The position numbers were made by a program, and so were the translations under genes. The notes beneath the pieces were generated by a model. The model had not been told where the DNA came from. It worked only from the letters and a program-made list of their open reading frames with translations, and did not search any database. This document shows, piece by piece, positions 1 to 10,090 of a stretch of DNA of 33,065 nt. The stretch is from Lachnoclostridium sp. MSJ-17 (lineage in GTDB: Bacteria > Bacillota > Clostridia > Oscillospirales > Acutalibacteraceae): contig NZ_JAHLQB010000013.1 in the NCBI RefSeq assembly GCF_018918205.1, positions 1 to 33,065 of the forward strand, written 5' to 3'. Numbering within the stretch: the stretch's first letter is position 1; each line of letters starts with the position of its first letter.

Positions 1-2
1 AG

Positions 3-992
3 CCCTCCGGCGCAAAGGAAAAGGATTACGGCTCCTACTTTGACGATTACGAGGACGTAAAGCCCTCGGCAAGGAGCGTCGCTATCCAGGACTTTGACCC
101 GTTCGCCGCCGTCACCGAAAACGAGGAATATAAAAACAGAAACGAAAAGAAAAACAGAAAGGGTCTTATTATCGCGATCATCGTCGGCATCTGCATCATA
201 CTTGCACTTCTCGCGGCGCTCGGATTGATCGCCTGCAACAACGGTTTCTTCGGCAGCAATCCATTCGGAGCTTCGAACGACTCCGCAGCCACCGCGACCA
301 CAGCGACCGCGGCTCAGGGCAGCACCTCAGCCACAGGCGCGACAAAGAGCACCCAGCCGACTACAGCCACAGCTACGACGGCTCCCTCGACAACAAAGAG
401 TTCATCTTCGTCCTCATCCGAAAACGAGAAGTCCGAAGCGGCGGAATATGTCACCGTAAAGGTTGTCCGCGGATATACCTTTGAGCAGGCAAAGGAAATG
501 CTCGAGGCTGACGGACTGAAAATCAGCGAAGGCAGACACAGACCCAGCGACGAGTATGATGAAGGTCTTATCATCGCTCAGACTCCCGGCGACGGTCACT
601 CTGTCGAGAAGGGCAGCACCGTAATCGTGGATATCTCCACCGGTCCCGAGGCTACAGAGGCTCCCGCCCCCGCTACCGAGGCGCCGCGTCAAAGCTCGTC
701 CGACGACGGCGAGGTTCCGTTCAGCGCGTGCAAGTACAACACCTCGTATCTCAGTCAGAGCGAGGTCAAGAGCATGAGCCACAGCGAGCTCAATATTGCG
801 TTCAACGAGATCTACGCGAGACGCGGCAGAATCTTTACAGACTCCTCGCTTGACTCGTATTTCCGCTCACAGTCATGGTACACCCCGAAATACACGGCAT
901 CCGAGTTCTCTCAGAAGGTTGTCTTTAACGATTACGAAACAAAAAATATTAACCTCATCTACAACGAGCAGCATTCGAGAGGCTACAGATAA
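3..992 (+). CDS. Membrane-anchored PASTA and YARHG domain protein (5' end outside window)
   Basis: The reading frame is open from the first bases of the window, so the N-terminus is missing. What is visible, in order, is a charged cytoplasmic stretch, one membrane helix (about 170-235, followed by CNNG), a Ser/Thr/Ala-rich linker typical of an exposed wall-spanning stalk, one PASTA domain (about 445-640, from VTVKVVRGYTFEQAKEML to VIVDISTGPE), a second Pro/Ala/Thr linker, and a C-terminal YARHG domain (about 715-985) with the signature IYARRGRIF. PASTA domains bind muropeptides or beta-lactams in PknB/PrkC kinases and some PBPs; YARHG is an extracellular domain of unknown function. The missing N-terminus could be a Ser/Thr kinase or a zinc-ribbon segment, and the window cannot decide. 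The next gene starts 2 nt downstream, so the two are probably cotranscribed. The domain calls are confident; the role is inferred. Confidence 0.8.
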   Translation, partial: PSGAKEKDYGSYFDDYEDVKPSARSVAIQDFDPFAAVTENEEYKNRNEKKNRKGLIIAIIVGICIILALLAALGLIACNNGFFGSNPFGASNDSAATATTATAAQGSTSATGATKSTQPTTATATTAPSTTKSSSSSSSENEKSEAAEYVTVKVVRGYTFEQAKEMLEADGLKISEGRHRPSDEYDEGLIIAQTPGDGHSVEKGSTVIVDISTGPEATEAPAPATEAPRQSSSDDGEVPFSACKYNTSYLSQSEVKSMSHSELNIAFNEIYARRGRIFTDSSLDSYFRSQSWYTPKYTASEFSQKVVFNDYETKNINLIYNEQHSRGYR

Positions 993-994
993 GC

Positions 995-2722
995 ATGAAA
1001 GAACTGATATTGAAGGTGCTGAAAAGCAAGCTGTTGTTCGCCGTGGCGCTTAACCTGATAATCGCGATACTCTGTATCTGGGTTACAGCCTTCTCGTACG
1101 CAAACAGCAGCGACTACTACAATTCAATATTGATCTGCCGTGACCATTTTTACTACAGCAGCAACATAAACTACATTCTCGCGGTGATCGTCGGCACGAT
1201 TCAGTTCGCCGTCACCGATATCAACGCCTTTGTTATGGTTGAGGTCTGCCTCTCGTTCGCGGCGTTCACCTCTATCACCTTTGTGCTTGCGGACAAGTAC
1301 AATTACCGCAAGGCGTTTGTGTTCAGCATGGTCATCAACATTCTTTTCGCGCTGAACCACTACTCCGAGATCGACAGCACAAAAACCTCGGCTCTGCTTC
1401 TTGCAGGCGGCTTCCTTCTTGTTCTCAACGCAATCCGCAACAAGAGATACACGCTTTCCTGCCTTGCAGGCGTGGCTGAGATACTGCTCGGAACGTTTTA
1501 CTGCTATGTTTATTTCTTTGTCGCCCTCGCGTTTGCGGTTGCATTCTTCCTCGGCGACATGATGGCGAAGAAAAAGTACAGGCTCGACTTTCAGAAGTTT
1601 TTCTGGTACTTCCGGCCGTTTTTGCTGATGTTTATTTTCATCACACTTCTCGTGCTCGGCGCGAATCAGTTTTCATACTCCATCAACCACTCGACCGGCG
1701 AAAGCGCTGACTATTACGAGTATGAGCGTATTACCGAATCCGTCGACACCCTTCCCTTCCCCGACTTTGCGGAAAACGAGGAGAAGTTCGCGTCTGTGGG
1801 CATCGACGACAGCTGCGAATACGAGCTGCTCAAAATGAACTACTACGACCCTGACAAGATGCTCACCATCGACAGCCTGAAAATGGTCAACGAGCTGCAG
1901 ACGGAAACAAGCGGAAAAACCGTTCTCTATGCCCTCGGAGATGTATTCAACGACATATGGGGTCACATAATCCGCCTTGACGCGTTCGCTATCGCGGGAC
2001 TTGTATATCTTCTGATATCGGCGGTGTTCATTGTCTACCACAAGAACAGGTTCTCGTTCTTCCCGCTGTTTTACGCAATTACGGCTATCGGCTCGAGCGT
2101 AGTCATACGCTACCTCTTTGACGGAGCCGACCACCGCATTTACGGAATCTGGGTTTTCATGATCGTACTGATCCTTTTCTCATTCAATTTTGAGATCGAG
2201 CGCAGCCAAAAGCCCTCGTCAAAGCTCAGAATGAGCAACGGATATATGATCATTTCCTGCGCGGTTCTCGTTGCGCTGTTCGCCTCGTATACCGCAGTGT
2301 ATGTGTTCAGCCACCCCGACAAGGAGGACGACGCGCCGTGGAACCTTATCACGGAGATCAACCGCAATCCCGACTGCTATTACGTTATGGACAACGACAG
2401 CATGACGGATTTTGACCACTACACCGAGAACTATCTGCACCCGCTGTGGGGCTTCCGCTACGGATATCTCGAAAATCTCGACAGCTTCGGCTACTTCCAC
2501 AAGACCGAAATGCTCCGCAAGCGCAACCTGCCCGAGAACATCTATCAGGCATTGCTCTCAAATCACAAGATCTACGTCATCGACAAGAACATCACCTTCA
2601 AGAAGGAAAAATACTTCAACCTCAACTACGCCGAAAAACATGAAACCATTTCCTACTCCCTGATAAAGGAAATTGATAACTATAAGGTTTATGAGGTAGT
2701 TGTGGAAAGAAACGAAAACTGA
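995..2722 (+). CDS. Polytopic membrane protein of unknown function
   Basis: A 575-residue protein that I do not assign to a named family. It has roughly 11 hydrophobic helices: near residues 12-32, 58-76, 80-100, 106-122, 133-147, 154-188 (two), 207-226, 330-350, 375-396 and 418-437. A large polar loop lies at about 228-325, and a soluble C-terminal domain at 440-575. This layout (many helices, one big loop, soluble C-terminal domain) resembles GT-C glycosyltransferases or O-antigen/polymer membrane proteins, but no catalytic motif can be named. The start follows the upstream stop by 2 nt, with a weak GAGAGG about 11 nt before the ATG. It is probably cotranscribed with the PASTA/YARHG gene, which suggests a role at the cell envelope. 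A hairpin terminator follows. Confidence 0.75.
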   Translation: MKELILKVLKSKLLFAVALNLIIAILCIWVTAFSYANSSDYYNSILICRDHFYYSSNINYILAVIVGTIQFAVTDINAFVMVEVCLSFAAFTSITFVLADKYNYRKAFVFSMVINILFALNHYSEIDSTKTSALLLAGGFLLVLNAIRNKRYTLSCLAGVAEILLGTFYCYVYFFVALAFAVAFFLGDMMAKKKYRLDFQKFFWYFRPFLLMFIFITLLVLGANQFSYSINHSTGESADYYEYERITESVDTLPFPDFAENEEKFASVGIDDSCEYELLKMNYYDPDKMLTIDSLKMVNELQTETSGKTVLYALGDVFNDIWGHIIRLDAFAIAGLVYLLISAVFIVYHKNRFSFFPLFYAITAIGSSVVIRYLFDGADHRIYGIWVFMIVLILFSFNFEIERSQKPSSKLRMSNGYMIISCAVLVALFASYTAVYVFSHPDKEDDAPWNLITEINRNPDCYYVMDNDSMTDFDHYTENYLHPLWGFRYGYLENLDSFGYFHKTEMLRKRNLPENIYQALLSNHKIYVIDKNITFKKEKYFNLNYAEKHETISYSLIKEIDNYKVYEVVVERNEN

Positions 2723-2737
2723 ATCAATGTATCAGCA

Positions 2738-2766
2738 CCCCTTACGGTATTTTCCGCCGTAAGGGG
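2738..2766. terminator. Terminator hairpin between convergent genes
   Basis: A perfect 10-bp stem, CCCCTTACGG (2738-2747) with CCGTAAGGGG (2757-2766), closes a 9-nt loop. It lies between the stop of the + strand membrane protein gene and the stop of the - strand spoIIIAH. The T-tract is short on both sides (GTTTTA on +), so it may serve both directions with modest strength. Confidence 0.7.
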
Positions 2767-2773
2767 TAAAGTT

Positions 2774-3313
2774 TTATGCGCCGATTATCGAAATGTTCTC
2801 GTAGGACACGTCGTAGTGAGAAATAACAGCGTCGTCGATTATCAGAGCGTTTGAGTCGTTCAGCTCGGATTCCGGCACAATAACGGTCACTCCCTCGTCG
2901 CTGATATAGCACATGCACTCCGAAAAGCCCTTTGCCTTTATTATGCTCTCTATGCTGTCCTGTATCGTAAAGTTTTTGAGTATCTGCTCAACCTTTTTCT
3001 GAGCCTCGCTTTTCTCGCCCTCAGCGGCGTTTTCGAGGTCAAATATCTCCTTTGCCTCGTCGATCACCTTGTCCTGAACAGCCTGACGCTTGGTGCGCTC
3101 CGACGCAAAATAGCTTCGCTGCTCCTTTGAGAGCGACGAGGTCTGTACCGCCTCGTCCTCCGTACAGGCGACCGTGGCGTTTACATACGAGGCGGCTCCG
3201 AGCTCCTTAGGGGTTGACGCCGCGGTAGAATTGAACTGCCAGTTCACATAAACCGCCGCTCCGAGCGCGAGCAGTATCGCCGCCGAGATTACATATCGTT
3301 TCTGAAATTTCAT
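2774..3313 (-). CDS. spoIIIAH: Stage III sporulation protein AH (SpoIIIAH)
   Basis: This is the mother-cell component whose ectodomain pairs with forespore SpoIIQ across the intermembrane space, forming the channel needed for late sigma-G activity. The 179-residue product has a short cytoplasmic N-terminus (MKFQKRY), one membrane helix at about residues 9-25, a low-complexity linker, and a C-terminal ring-building (YscJ/FliF-like) domain from about 85 to the end, which includes the family-like stretch KVEQILKNFTIQDSIESIIK. I chose the ATG at 3313 because AAAGG lies 11 nt upstream; the longer frame to 3352 would run back into spoIIIAG. It is the last gene of the spoIIIA operon and ends just before a hairpin terminator. 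Confidence is high from both sequence and operon position. Confidence 0.93.
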   Translation of the reverse strand: MKFQKRYVISAAILLALGAAVYVNWQFNSTAASTPKELGAASYVNATVACTEDEAVQTSSLSKEQRSYFASERTKRQAVQDKVIDEAKEIFDLENAAEGEKSEAQKKVEQILKNFTIQDSIESIIKAKGFSECMCYISDEGVTVIVPESELNDSNALIIDDAVISHYDVSYENISIIGA

Positions 3314-3327
3314 AGCATTACCGACCT

Positions 3328-3777
3328 TTATTCTGATAATTTTGTAATACATACCTTTGCCGTCGAAATGTCGAGCGCCTTTGTTACCGCTTCGGTGATC
3401 CGCTCGACTACGACCGGCTCGTCACCGCCCTCGCATACAACAAGCACTCCGCGGATAATCGGCTCGACCTCCTTTGTCTTTGTAGTGCTGTCCTCGAGAT
3501 ACACGTACTCAACGCTGTTCTCCATTGTGAGCAGCACCTTGGTTTTTCCCGCGCCCTGAATCTTTGATATCACCGACTCGAGGTCGCTCTCTATCTTTGT
3601 GCTGTAGGTTTTGACCGAAAACTCCTCATCCCTTTCTTTGTGTGAAAATGCGGAAAAATCGACGCTCGACAGCAAAATCATGGCGATCCCCGCAATTCCC
3701 GCTATAAATATGATTTTTTTAAGCATGCCGCTGCCGGCTAGCTTTGTTATCTTCTCCCTGATTTTTACTTCATTCAT
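3328..3777 (-). CDS. spoIIIAG: Stage III sporulation protein AG (SpoIIIAG)
   Basis: SpoIIIAG forms a large oligomeric ring in the space between mother cell and forespore. The 149-residue product has a cytoplasmic N-terminus, a membrane helix at about 20-40 (KKIIFIAGIAGIAMILLSS), and a C-terminal ring-building domain with the typical pattern ESVISKIQGAGKTKVLLTME and an EPIIRGVLVVCEGG segment. The ATG at 3777 is preceded by GGGAG at 5 nt spacing; an in-frame TTG at 3789 has no such site. The start overlaps the end of spoIIIAF by 8 nt, and spoIIIAH starts 14 nt after its stop, which suggests translational coupling. Confidence 0.93.
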   Translation of the reverse strand: MNEVKIREKITKLAGSGMLKKIIFIAGIAGIAMILLSSVDFSAFSHKERDEEFSVKTYSTKIESDLESVISKIQGAGKTKVLLTMENSVEYVYLEDSTTKTKEVEPIIRGVLVVCEGGDEPVVVERITEAVTKALDISTAKVCITKLSE

Positions 3778-4252
3778 CTTCGCTCCCAAATATACCGGGC
3801 TTTATCTGAAAGCTCTGTTCGGTGAGCCTTGAGATCTCAGCCGTCTTTGAAATATCGCTGCTACTGATATATATGCTGACCTGAGAGATAATTATGCTGC
3901 TTTCGTCCGCAAAGGCGAGGATAACCTCTACCCTTTCGGGATATATGCCGTTCTGGTTCAGGACAGCGGTTAGGGTATCCTCAAGGTTCTGCCTTGTCGT
4001 ACTTACAAGCTGCCTTTGGTACGCCTCATCAGCGGTCGCTGTGAGCTCTCCGTAGGTTTGGTACCCGCCGATATCGACGGAAAAATCAGACGCTGCTCGG
4101 CTGACGGGAACTATCATTACGCAAACCGTAAACGCCCCTAGCACAAGCCCGAGGATTTTTTTGATCCCGCCGTCCGTCACAAAGCCCGACACCAAAGCGC
4201 CGATAAGCGAAGCTGCGCAGGCGGTGACGACCGCGGCGGAAAACCCGTTCAC
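3770..4252 (-). CDS. spoIIIAF: Stage III sporulation protein AF (SpoIIIAF)
   Basis: A membrane protein of the SpoIIIA-SpoIIQ complex. About 160 residues: two N-terminal membrane helices (about 4-25 and 31-50, around GGIKKILGLVLGAFTVCVMIVP) and a C-terminal extracytoplasmic domain containing NQNGIYPERVEVILAFADES. The GTG start at 4252 forms a GTGA overlap with the spoIIIAE stop and has GGAGG 6 nt upstream, so I prefer it to the longer frame reaching 4312, whose extra residues are antisense-like and polar. The C-terminal 8 nt overlap spoIIIAG. Confidence 0.9.
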   Translation of the reverse strand: MNGFSAAVVTACAASLIGALVSGFVTDGGIKKILGLVLGAFTVCVMIVPVSRAASDFSVDIGGYQTYGELTATADEAYQRQLVSTTRQNLEDTLTAVLNQNGIYPERVEVILAFADESSIIISQVSIYISSSDISKTAEISRLTEQSFQIKPGIFGSEDE

Positions 4253-5355
4253 AGACTCCCTCCTATCGTGAAAACAAGGGCGGTTGAGATAATATACACC
4301 GTCATCACACACAAGAGCAGCGCCATAAGGACAGACAAGACCTCAGACAAGCCGCCGAGCAGCTTTGCCCCCTGCGGCAAATTCATGACCTCGGCTGTTG
4401 ATTTTCCTATCCAAAGGGTGAATATCCAGAGAATTGAGCGCATCAGAAGCGGAAGAAAGGTCACGGCAAGCGCTATGATAACAAAGACTCCCACGCCCGA
4501 TTTGAGGACTGAAACGCTGCCCTGAATCGTCTTGAGCGCCTCTCCTATCGCTGAACCGACTACGGGCACAAACGAGCTGACGGCAAATTTAGCGGCTCTG
4601 CCGGATACGCTGTCGAGAGAATTTGACAATACCTGACGTATGCCGAGAACCGCCGAGAACAGAGCCATCATAAAGCCCAGCAGCCACTTCGCAGCCTTTG
4701 AGAGCGTTCTTGAAAAGCCGCCGAGGTTAACTCCCGACGACACTCCGCCCGCGATACACAAGCCGAGGAGCATGTACATAAACGGGATTATCACACGCGA
4801 GGAAAGCTGCAAAACTCCCTCGCCCAAGCCGATAACCGACGCGTAGTAGGCGGAAGAACCCGCGATACTTCCCGAGGCTGTCAGCAGCAGAGCCGTGACC
4901 GGTATGTAGGCGAGCATGAGGTTTGAGGCGTTTACAATAACGTCGCCCGCGGTCTTGATAAGCTCCGCCGCCGGTATCGCCACAGCAGCGCTCAGACAGA
5001 GAGCGAGGGTGATATCAAGGGCGTTACCCGTACCTAAGCTGAGCGACCCCTTGTATGCGGTGAGCATTGAACAGATCAGCAGCATTGCGGTGATCGAGAT
5101 AAGACCCCTGAGCGGAGAGTTGAGATTGCCCGCCGCTATCTTCCCTATTTCCGCCAAAACAGAGTCAAAGGACAGACCCGAGAGACTTGCCGCGTCTGCG
5201 CTGTCTGCCCCGAGAGAGAGCATATGAGCCTTCGCTTCGTCGGAAAGACTGTCGTAAATCCCGGACATATCGTAATTTATCTCCTGAGCGCGGGCGGAAA
5301 AGGCGGAGAAAAATACGGCAATGATAAATACGGGAATAATAATTAACTTCTTCAT
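4249..5355 (-). CDS. spoIIIAE: Stage III sporulation protein AE (SpoIIIAE)
   Basis: The largest membrane subunit of the SpoIIIA complex and a likely core of the feeding channel (family knowledge). At 368 residues it has a cleavable-looking signal peptide (MKKLIIIPVFIIAVFFSAFSARA), a short extracytoplasmic segment with YDSLSDEAKAHMLSLG, and then about eight hydrophobic helices to the end, including LLGFMMALFSAVLGIRQVLS and the SFVPVVGSAIGEALKTIQGS motif typical of the family. The ATG at 5355 overlaps the spoIIIAD stop as ATGA. The reading frame continues 5' to 5547, but that extension is charged and antisense-like within spoIIIAD. Confidence 0.95.
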   Translation of the reverse strand: MKKLIIIPVFIIAVFFSAFSARAQEINYDMSGIYDSLSDEAKAHMLSLGADSADAASLSGLSFDSVLAEIGKIAAGNLNSPLRGLISITAMLLICSMLTAYKGSLSLGTGNALDITLALCLSAAVAIPAAELIKTAGDVIVNASNLMLAYIPVTALLLTASGSIAGSSAYYASVIGLGEGVLQLSSRVIIPFMYMLLGLCIAGGVSSGVNLGGFSRTLSKAAKWLLGFMMALFSAVLGIRQVLSNSLDSVSGRAAKFAVSSFVPVVGSAIGEALKTIQGSVSVLKSGVGVFVIIALAVTFLPLLMRSILWIFTLWIGKSTAEVMNLPQGAKLLGGLSEVLSVLMALLLCVMTVYIISTALVFTIGGSL

Positions 5356-5744
5356 GAATACGATAATAATTTTATTACGGCGTTGAGAATGTCCGCGTAC
5401 AGCGGCAGTGCGGTTATCGTGACGAGGATTTTTCCCGCGAGCGAGACGTTTCCCGCGAGAGCCTGACTGCCCGCGTCGCGACAGGTATTTGCGGCAAATT
5501 CCGTCACCAGACAAATGCCGATGACCTTTAACAGAATCGCGACGCACCCCGTGTTGATCTGAGCGGCGGCGACAATGGAATTGACCGTATTGACCACTGA
5601 CGGCGCCTGTGAGAGCACAAACGCGAGTATCAGCACCGAACCCGCTACCCCGAGAAGCAGGGCTATTTCGGCGTTTTTAGGGCGCAGAGCGGCAATCAGA
5701 ATGACTGTTACCACCGCAAGCGCGCATATACCGACGATATTCAT
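5352..5744 (-). CDS. spoIIIAD: Stage III sporulation protein AD (SpoIIIAD)
   Basis: A small integral membrane protein of the SpoIIIA complex with 130 residues and about four helices. It contains LLLGVAGSVLILAFVLSQ, ILLKVIGICLVTEFAANTC and the conserved tail LPLYADILNAVIKLL. It is related in sequence to SpoIIIAC, which lies directly upstream. The stop of spoIIIAC and this start overlap by one base (TGATG), and the 3' end overlaps spoIIIAE by 4 nt. Length and order match the usual Firmicute operon. Confidence 0.94.
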   Translation of the reverse strand: MNIVGICALAVVTVILIAALRPKNAEIALLLGVAGSVLILAFVLSQAPSVVNTVNSIVAAAQINTGCVAILLKVIGICLVTEFAANTCRDAGSQALAGNVSLAGKILVTITALPLYADILNAVIKLLSYS

Positions 5745-5941
5745 CAGAACCCGAACAGCTGCTTGATCGTTCTGAACAAGCCGCTTATCTGGCTGACGAT
5801 AAGCGTCAGCACAACGATCAGCCCCGCTAGCGAGGTGAGCATTGCCTGTTCCTCACGTCCGCTGCGGATAAGCAGCTGACATAGCACCGCCACGATTATT
5901 CCGACCGCCGCTATCTTAAAAATCAACTCAACGTCCATCAT
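5744..5941 (-). CDS. spoIIIAC: Stage III sporulation protein AC (SpoIIIAC)
   Basis: About 65 residues with two membrane helices (IFKIAAVGIIVAVLCQLLI and LTSLAGLIVVLTLIVSQISG), the standard SpoIIIAC layout. Two adjacent ATG codons (5941 and 5938) are possible starts. GAGG is spaced 6 nt from the 5938 codon, so that start may be the one used. A GTG at 5950 also lies in frame. It starts within a few bases of the spoIIIAB stop, as part of one tightly packed operon. Confidence 0.92.
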   Translation of the reverse strand: MMDVELIFKIAAVGIIVAVLCQLLIRSGREEQAMLTSLAGLIVVLTLIVSQISGLFRTIKQLFGF

Positions 5942-5946
5942 TAACC

Positions 5947-6447
5947 TCACAACAGGAGAATCGCCGCCGACGCCCCGGCGAAGAAACCCATGGTTTTATA
6001 CAGCTTTGATTTTTTGCCGATGTTTTCCTCAGCCTGAGCGATAAGCAGGTCAAGCCGGGCTTCGATCAGACCAAGATGACTGAGCTGTCCCTCCAAATCC
6101 GTCTTGCCGAGCTGTGAGCCGCACTCATAAATCAGCTCAATATCAGCCTTACCCAGCGACCAAAACCGCGGTATGCCGCCGACGGCTTTGTTCCAGCAGG
6201 CTTCAAACGGCTCGCTGCCGCCGCAAAAAGGCATAGGCAGCCGCGTCTGATCCATACAGGATTGCACAACTATAAAGATATCTCCGCCGCTGAACCGCAG
6301 CCGGGTTTTCATTGCCTCCAAAAACGCCTTGAAGCGGTTCAGAAAATCACGGCGGGCGTACAGTCTTTTCGCCAAAAGCGCTCCCGCCGAATATGCCGCC
6401 GCGACCAAAAGCAGGCAGCCGAGGATTTTAAGCGGCACGGCGCTCAC
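5947..6447 (-). CDS. spoIIIAB: Stage III sporulation protein AB (SpoIIIAB)
   Basis: SpoIIIAB resembles GspF-type platform proteins of type II secretion. The 166-residue product has an N-terminal membrane helix (about 6-25), a cytoplasmic helical domain with FKAFLEAMKTRLRFSGGDIF and CGSQLGKTDLEGQLSHLGL, and a C-terminal membrane helix ending in AAILLL. The GTG at 6447 overlaps spoIIIAA by 20 nt. A second in-frame GTG at 6438 has GGTGAG just upstream and could be the real start. The family call is secure; the exact start is not. Confidence 0.93.
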   Translation of the reverse strand: MSAVPLKILGCLLLVAAAYSAGALLAKRLYARRDFLNRFKAFLEAMKTRLRFSGGDIFIVVQSCMDQTRLPMPFCGGSEPFEACWNKAVGGIPRFWSLGKADIELIYECGSQLGKTDLEGQLSHLGLIEARLDLLIAQAEENIGKKSKLYKTMGFFAGASAAILLL

Positions 6448-7339
6448 CGGAGCTTTTCACCGCGGAAACCCTTCTGTCCTTAAGAAATACATGGGTTGAA
6501 AACGCGTTTGTCCCCGACAGACCGGCAAAAGCCGTGCACTCCGTGTTCTTCGCGTGCGCCGTCGCGATTACCGAAACACCGCAGCGGCGGCACTCAGAGA
6601 GCGCTTCAAACTCGTCTGCCGAACCGATTTCGTCACAGATAATAATTTCGGGCGACATACTGCGCACCGCCTGAATGATCGCGGAAGCCTTCGGGTAGCC
6701 GCAAAAAACATCGCACAAGCCGACGTCGTTCTGAGGTTCACCGCCGACGCAGGCGGCAAGCTCGCCGCGTTCATCTATCAGCGATACCCTGTATCTGTAT
6801 GACAGCTGTCTTGCGAGGTCGCGCAGATAGGTTGTTTTGCCGGAATTCGGCGCGCCGCAGACAAGGACTCCGCCCGTGATATCCGGAATCTGCCGGAGCA
6901 GCACGTCCGCACAGCCGCGCACCTCGCGGGCAAAACGAAGATTAATTGAGCTGATATCGCGGATATTTGCAATGCTTCCGCCGCGCATGACCGCAGTGCC
7001 GCAGATACCCGCCCGATGACCTCCGCGAAGTGTGACAAAGCCCTCCGCGATCTCGTTCTGACGGCTGTAAACCGAATATTCGCAGATAGTGTGAACAATG
7101 CTTTCGAGCATTTGCCTGTCCGCCTTGAGCAGGGAATCCGATATAAACTGCGTCAGCCTTCCCGAAGGCGTTATATACAGCGTCTCTGCCGTACAATGAA
7201 CGCACACCGGACGGTTGACCCGCAGGCGTATCTCTGTTATTTTTGACGACAGCTCATCAGCCTTGTCAAGCAAAAATCCGCCCAGCGGCTCCGTCAGACA
7301 TGAAACCGCCCGGCGGTAACGGACTGATTCTTCCTTCAT
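6428..7339 (-). CDS. spoIIIAA: Stage III sporulation protein AA, ATPase (SpoIIIAA)
   Basis: A cytoplasmic ATPase related to secretion ATPases, thought to power or assemble the SpoIIIA-SpoIIQ channel. In the 303-residue product the Walker A motif is GAPNSGKTT at about residues 162-170 and Walker B is EIIICDE at about 231-237, followed by the ATAHAKN segment typical of these AAA-like ATPases. The N-terminal part contains EIRLRVNRPVCV and RGGHRAGICG, both family-like. I prefer the ATG at 7339 over 7348 because the AGGA site is 9 nt from it and nearly touches the other. It is the first gene of the operon and has a SigE-like promoter about 35 nt upstream. Confidence 0.95.
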   Translation of the reverse strand: MKEESVRYRRAVSCLTEPLGGFLLDKADELSSKITEIRLRVNRPVCVHCTAETLYITPSGRLTQFISDSLLKADRQMLESIVHTICEYSVYSRQNEIAEGFVTLRGGHRAGICGTAVMRGGSIANIRDISSINLRFAREVRGCADVLLRQIPDITGGVLVCGAPNSGKTTYLRDLARQLSYRYRVSLIDERGELAACVGGEPQNDVGLCDVFCGYPKASAIIQAVRSMSPEIIICDEIGSADEFEALSECRRCGVSVIATAHAKNTECTAFAGLSGTNAFSTHVFLKDRRVSAVKSSGERRAA

Positions 7340-7369
7340 GCTTATCATTCCTTTCGTTGGATTACAGTT

Positions 7370-7395
7370 AATTCTATGCGGACAGGCATAAAAAT

Positions 7396-7399
<4 letters not shown>
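7370..7399 (-). promoter_or_regulatory. Candidate sigma-E promoter of the spoIIIA operon
   Basis: On the minus strand, GTCTATT (7399-7393) and GCATAGAATT (7379-7370) are separated by 13 nt. The -10 box is close to the sigma-E type GCATACAAT, and the spacing fits. It lies in the gap between ligA and spoIIIAA, where sigma-E drives the operon in Bacillus subtilis. The match is by eye and the -35 is imperfect. Confidence 0.45.
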
Positions 7400-10008
<2,609 letters not shown>

Positions 10009-10037
10009 GATCTTCCCTCCTCTTCTTTACGGAAAAC

Positions 10038-10065
10038 GCGGTAACCTCCGCAGGGAAGTTACCGC
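10038..10065 (-). terminator. Terminator of the ispH-rpsA operon
   Basis: The 8-bp stem GCGGTAAC / GTTACCGC closes a 12-nt loop. On the minus strand it is followed by GTTTTCC. It lies 26 nt past the ispH-rpsA stop codon. Confidence 0.75.
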
Positions 10066-10090
10066 ATTAGAATAACCTTATTGTATGTAA

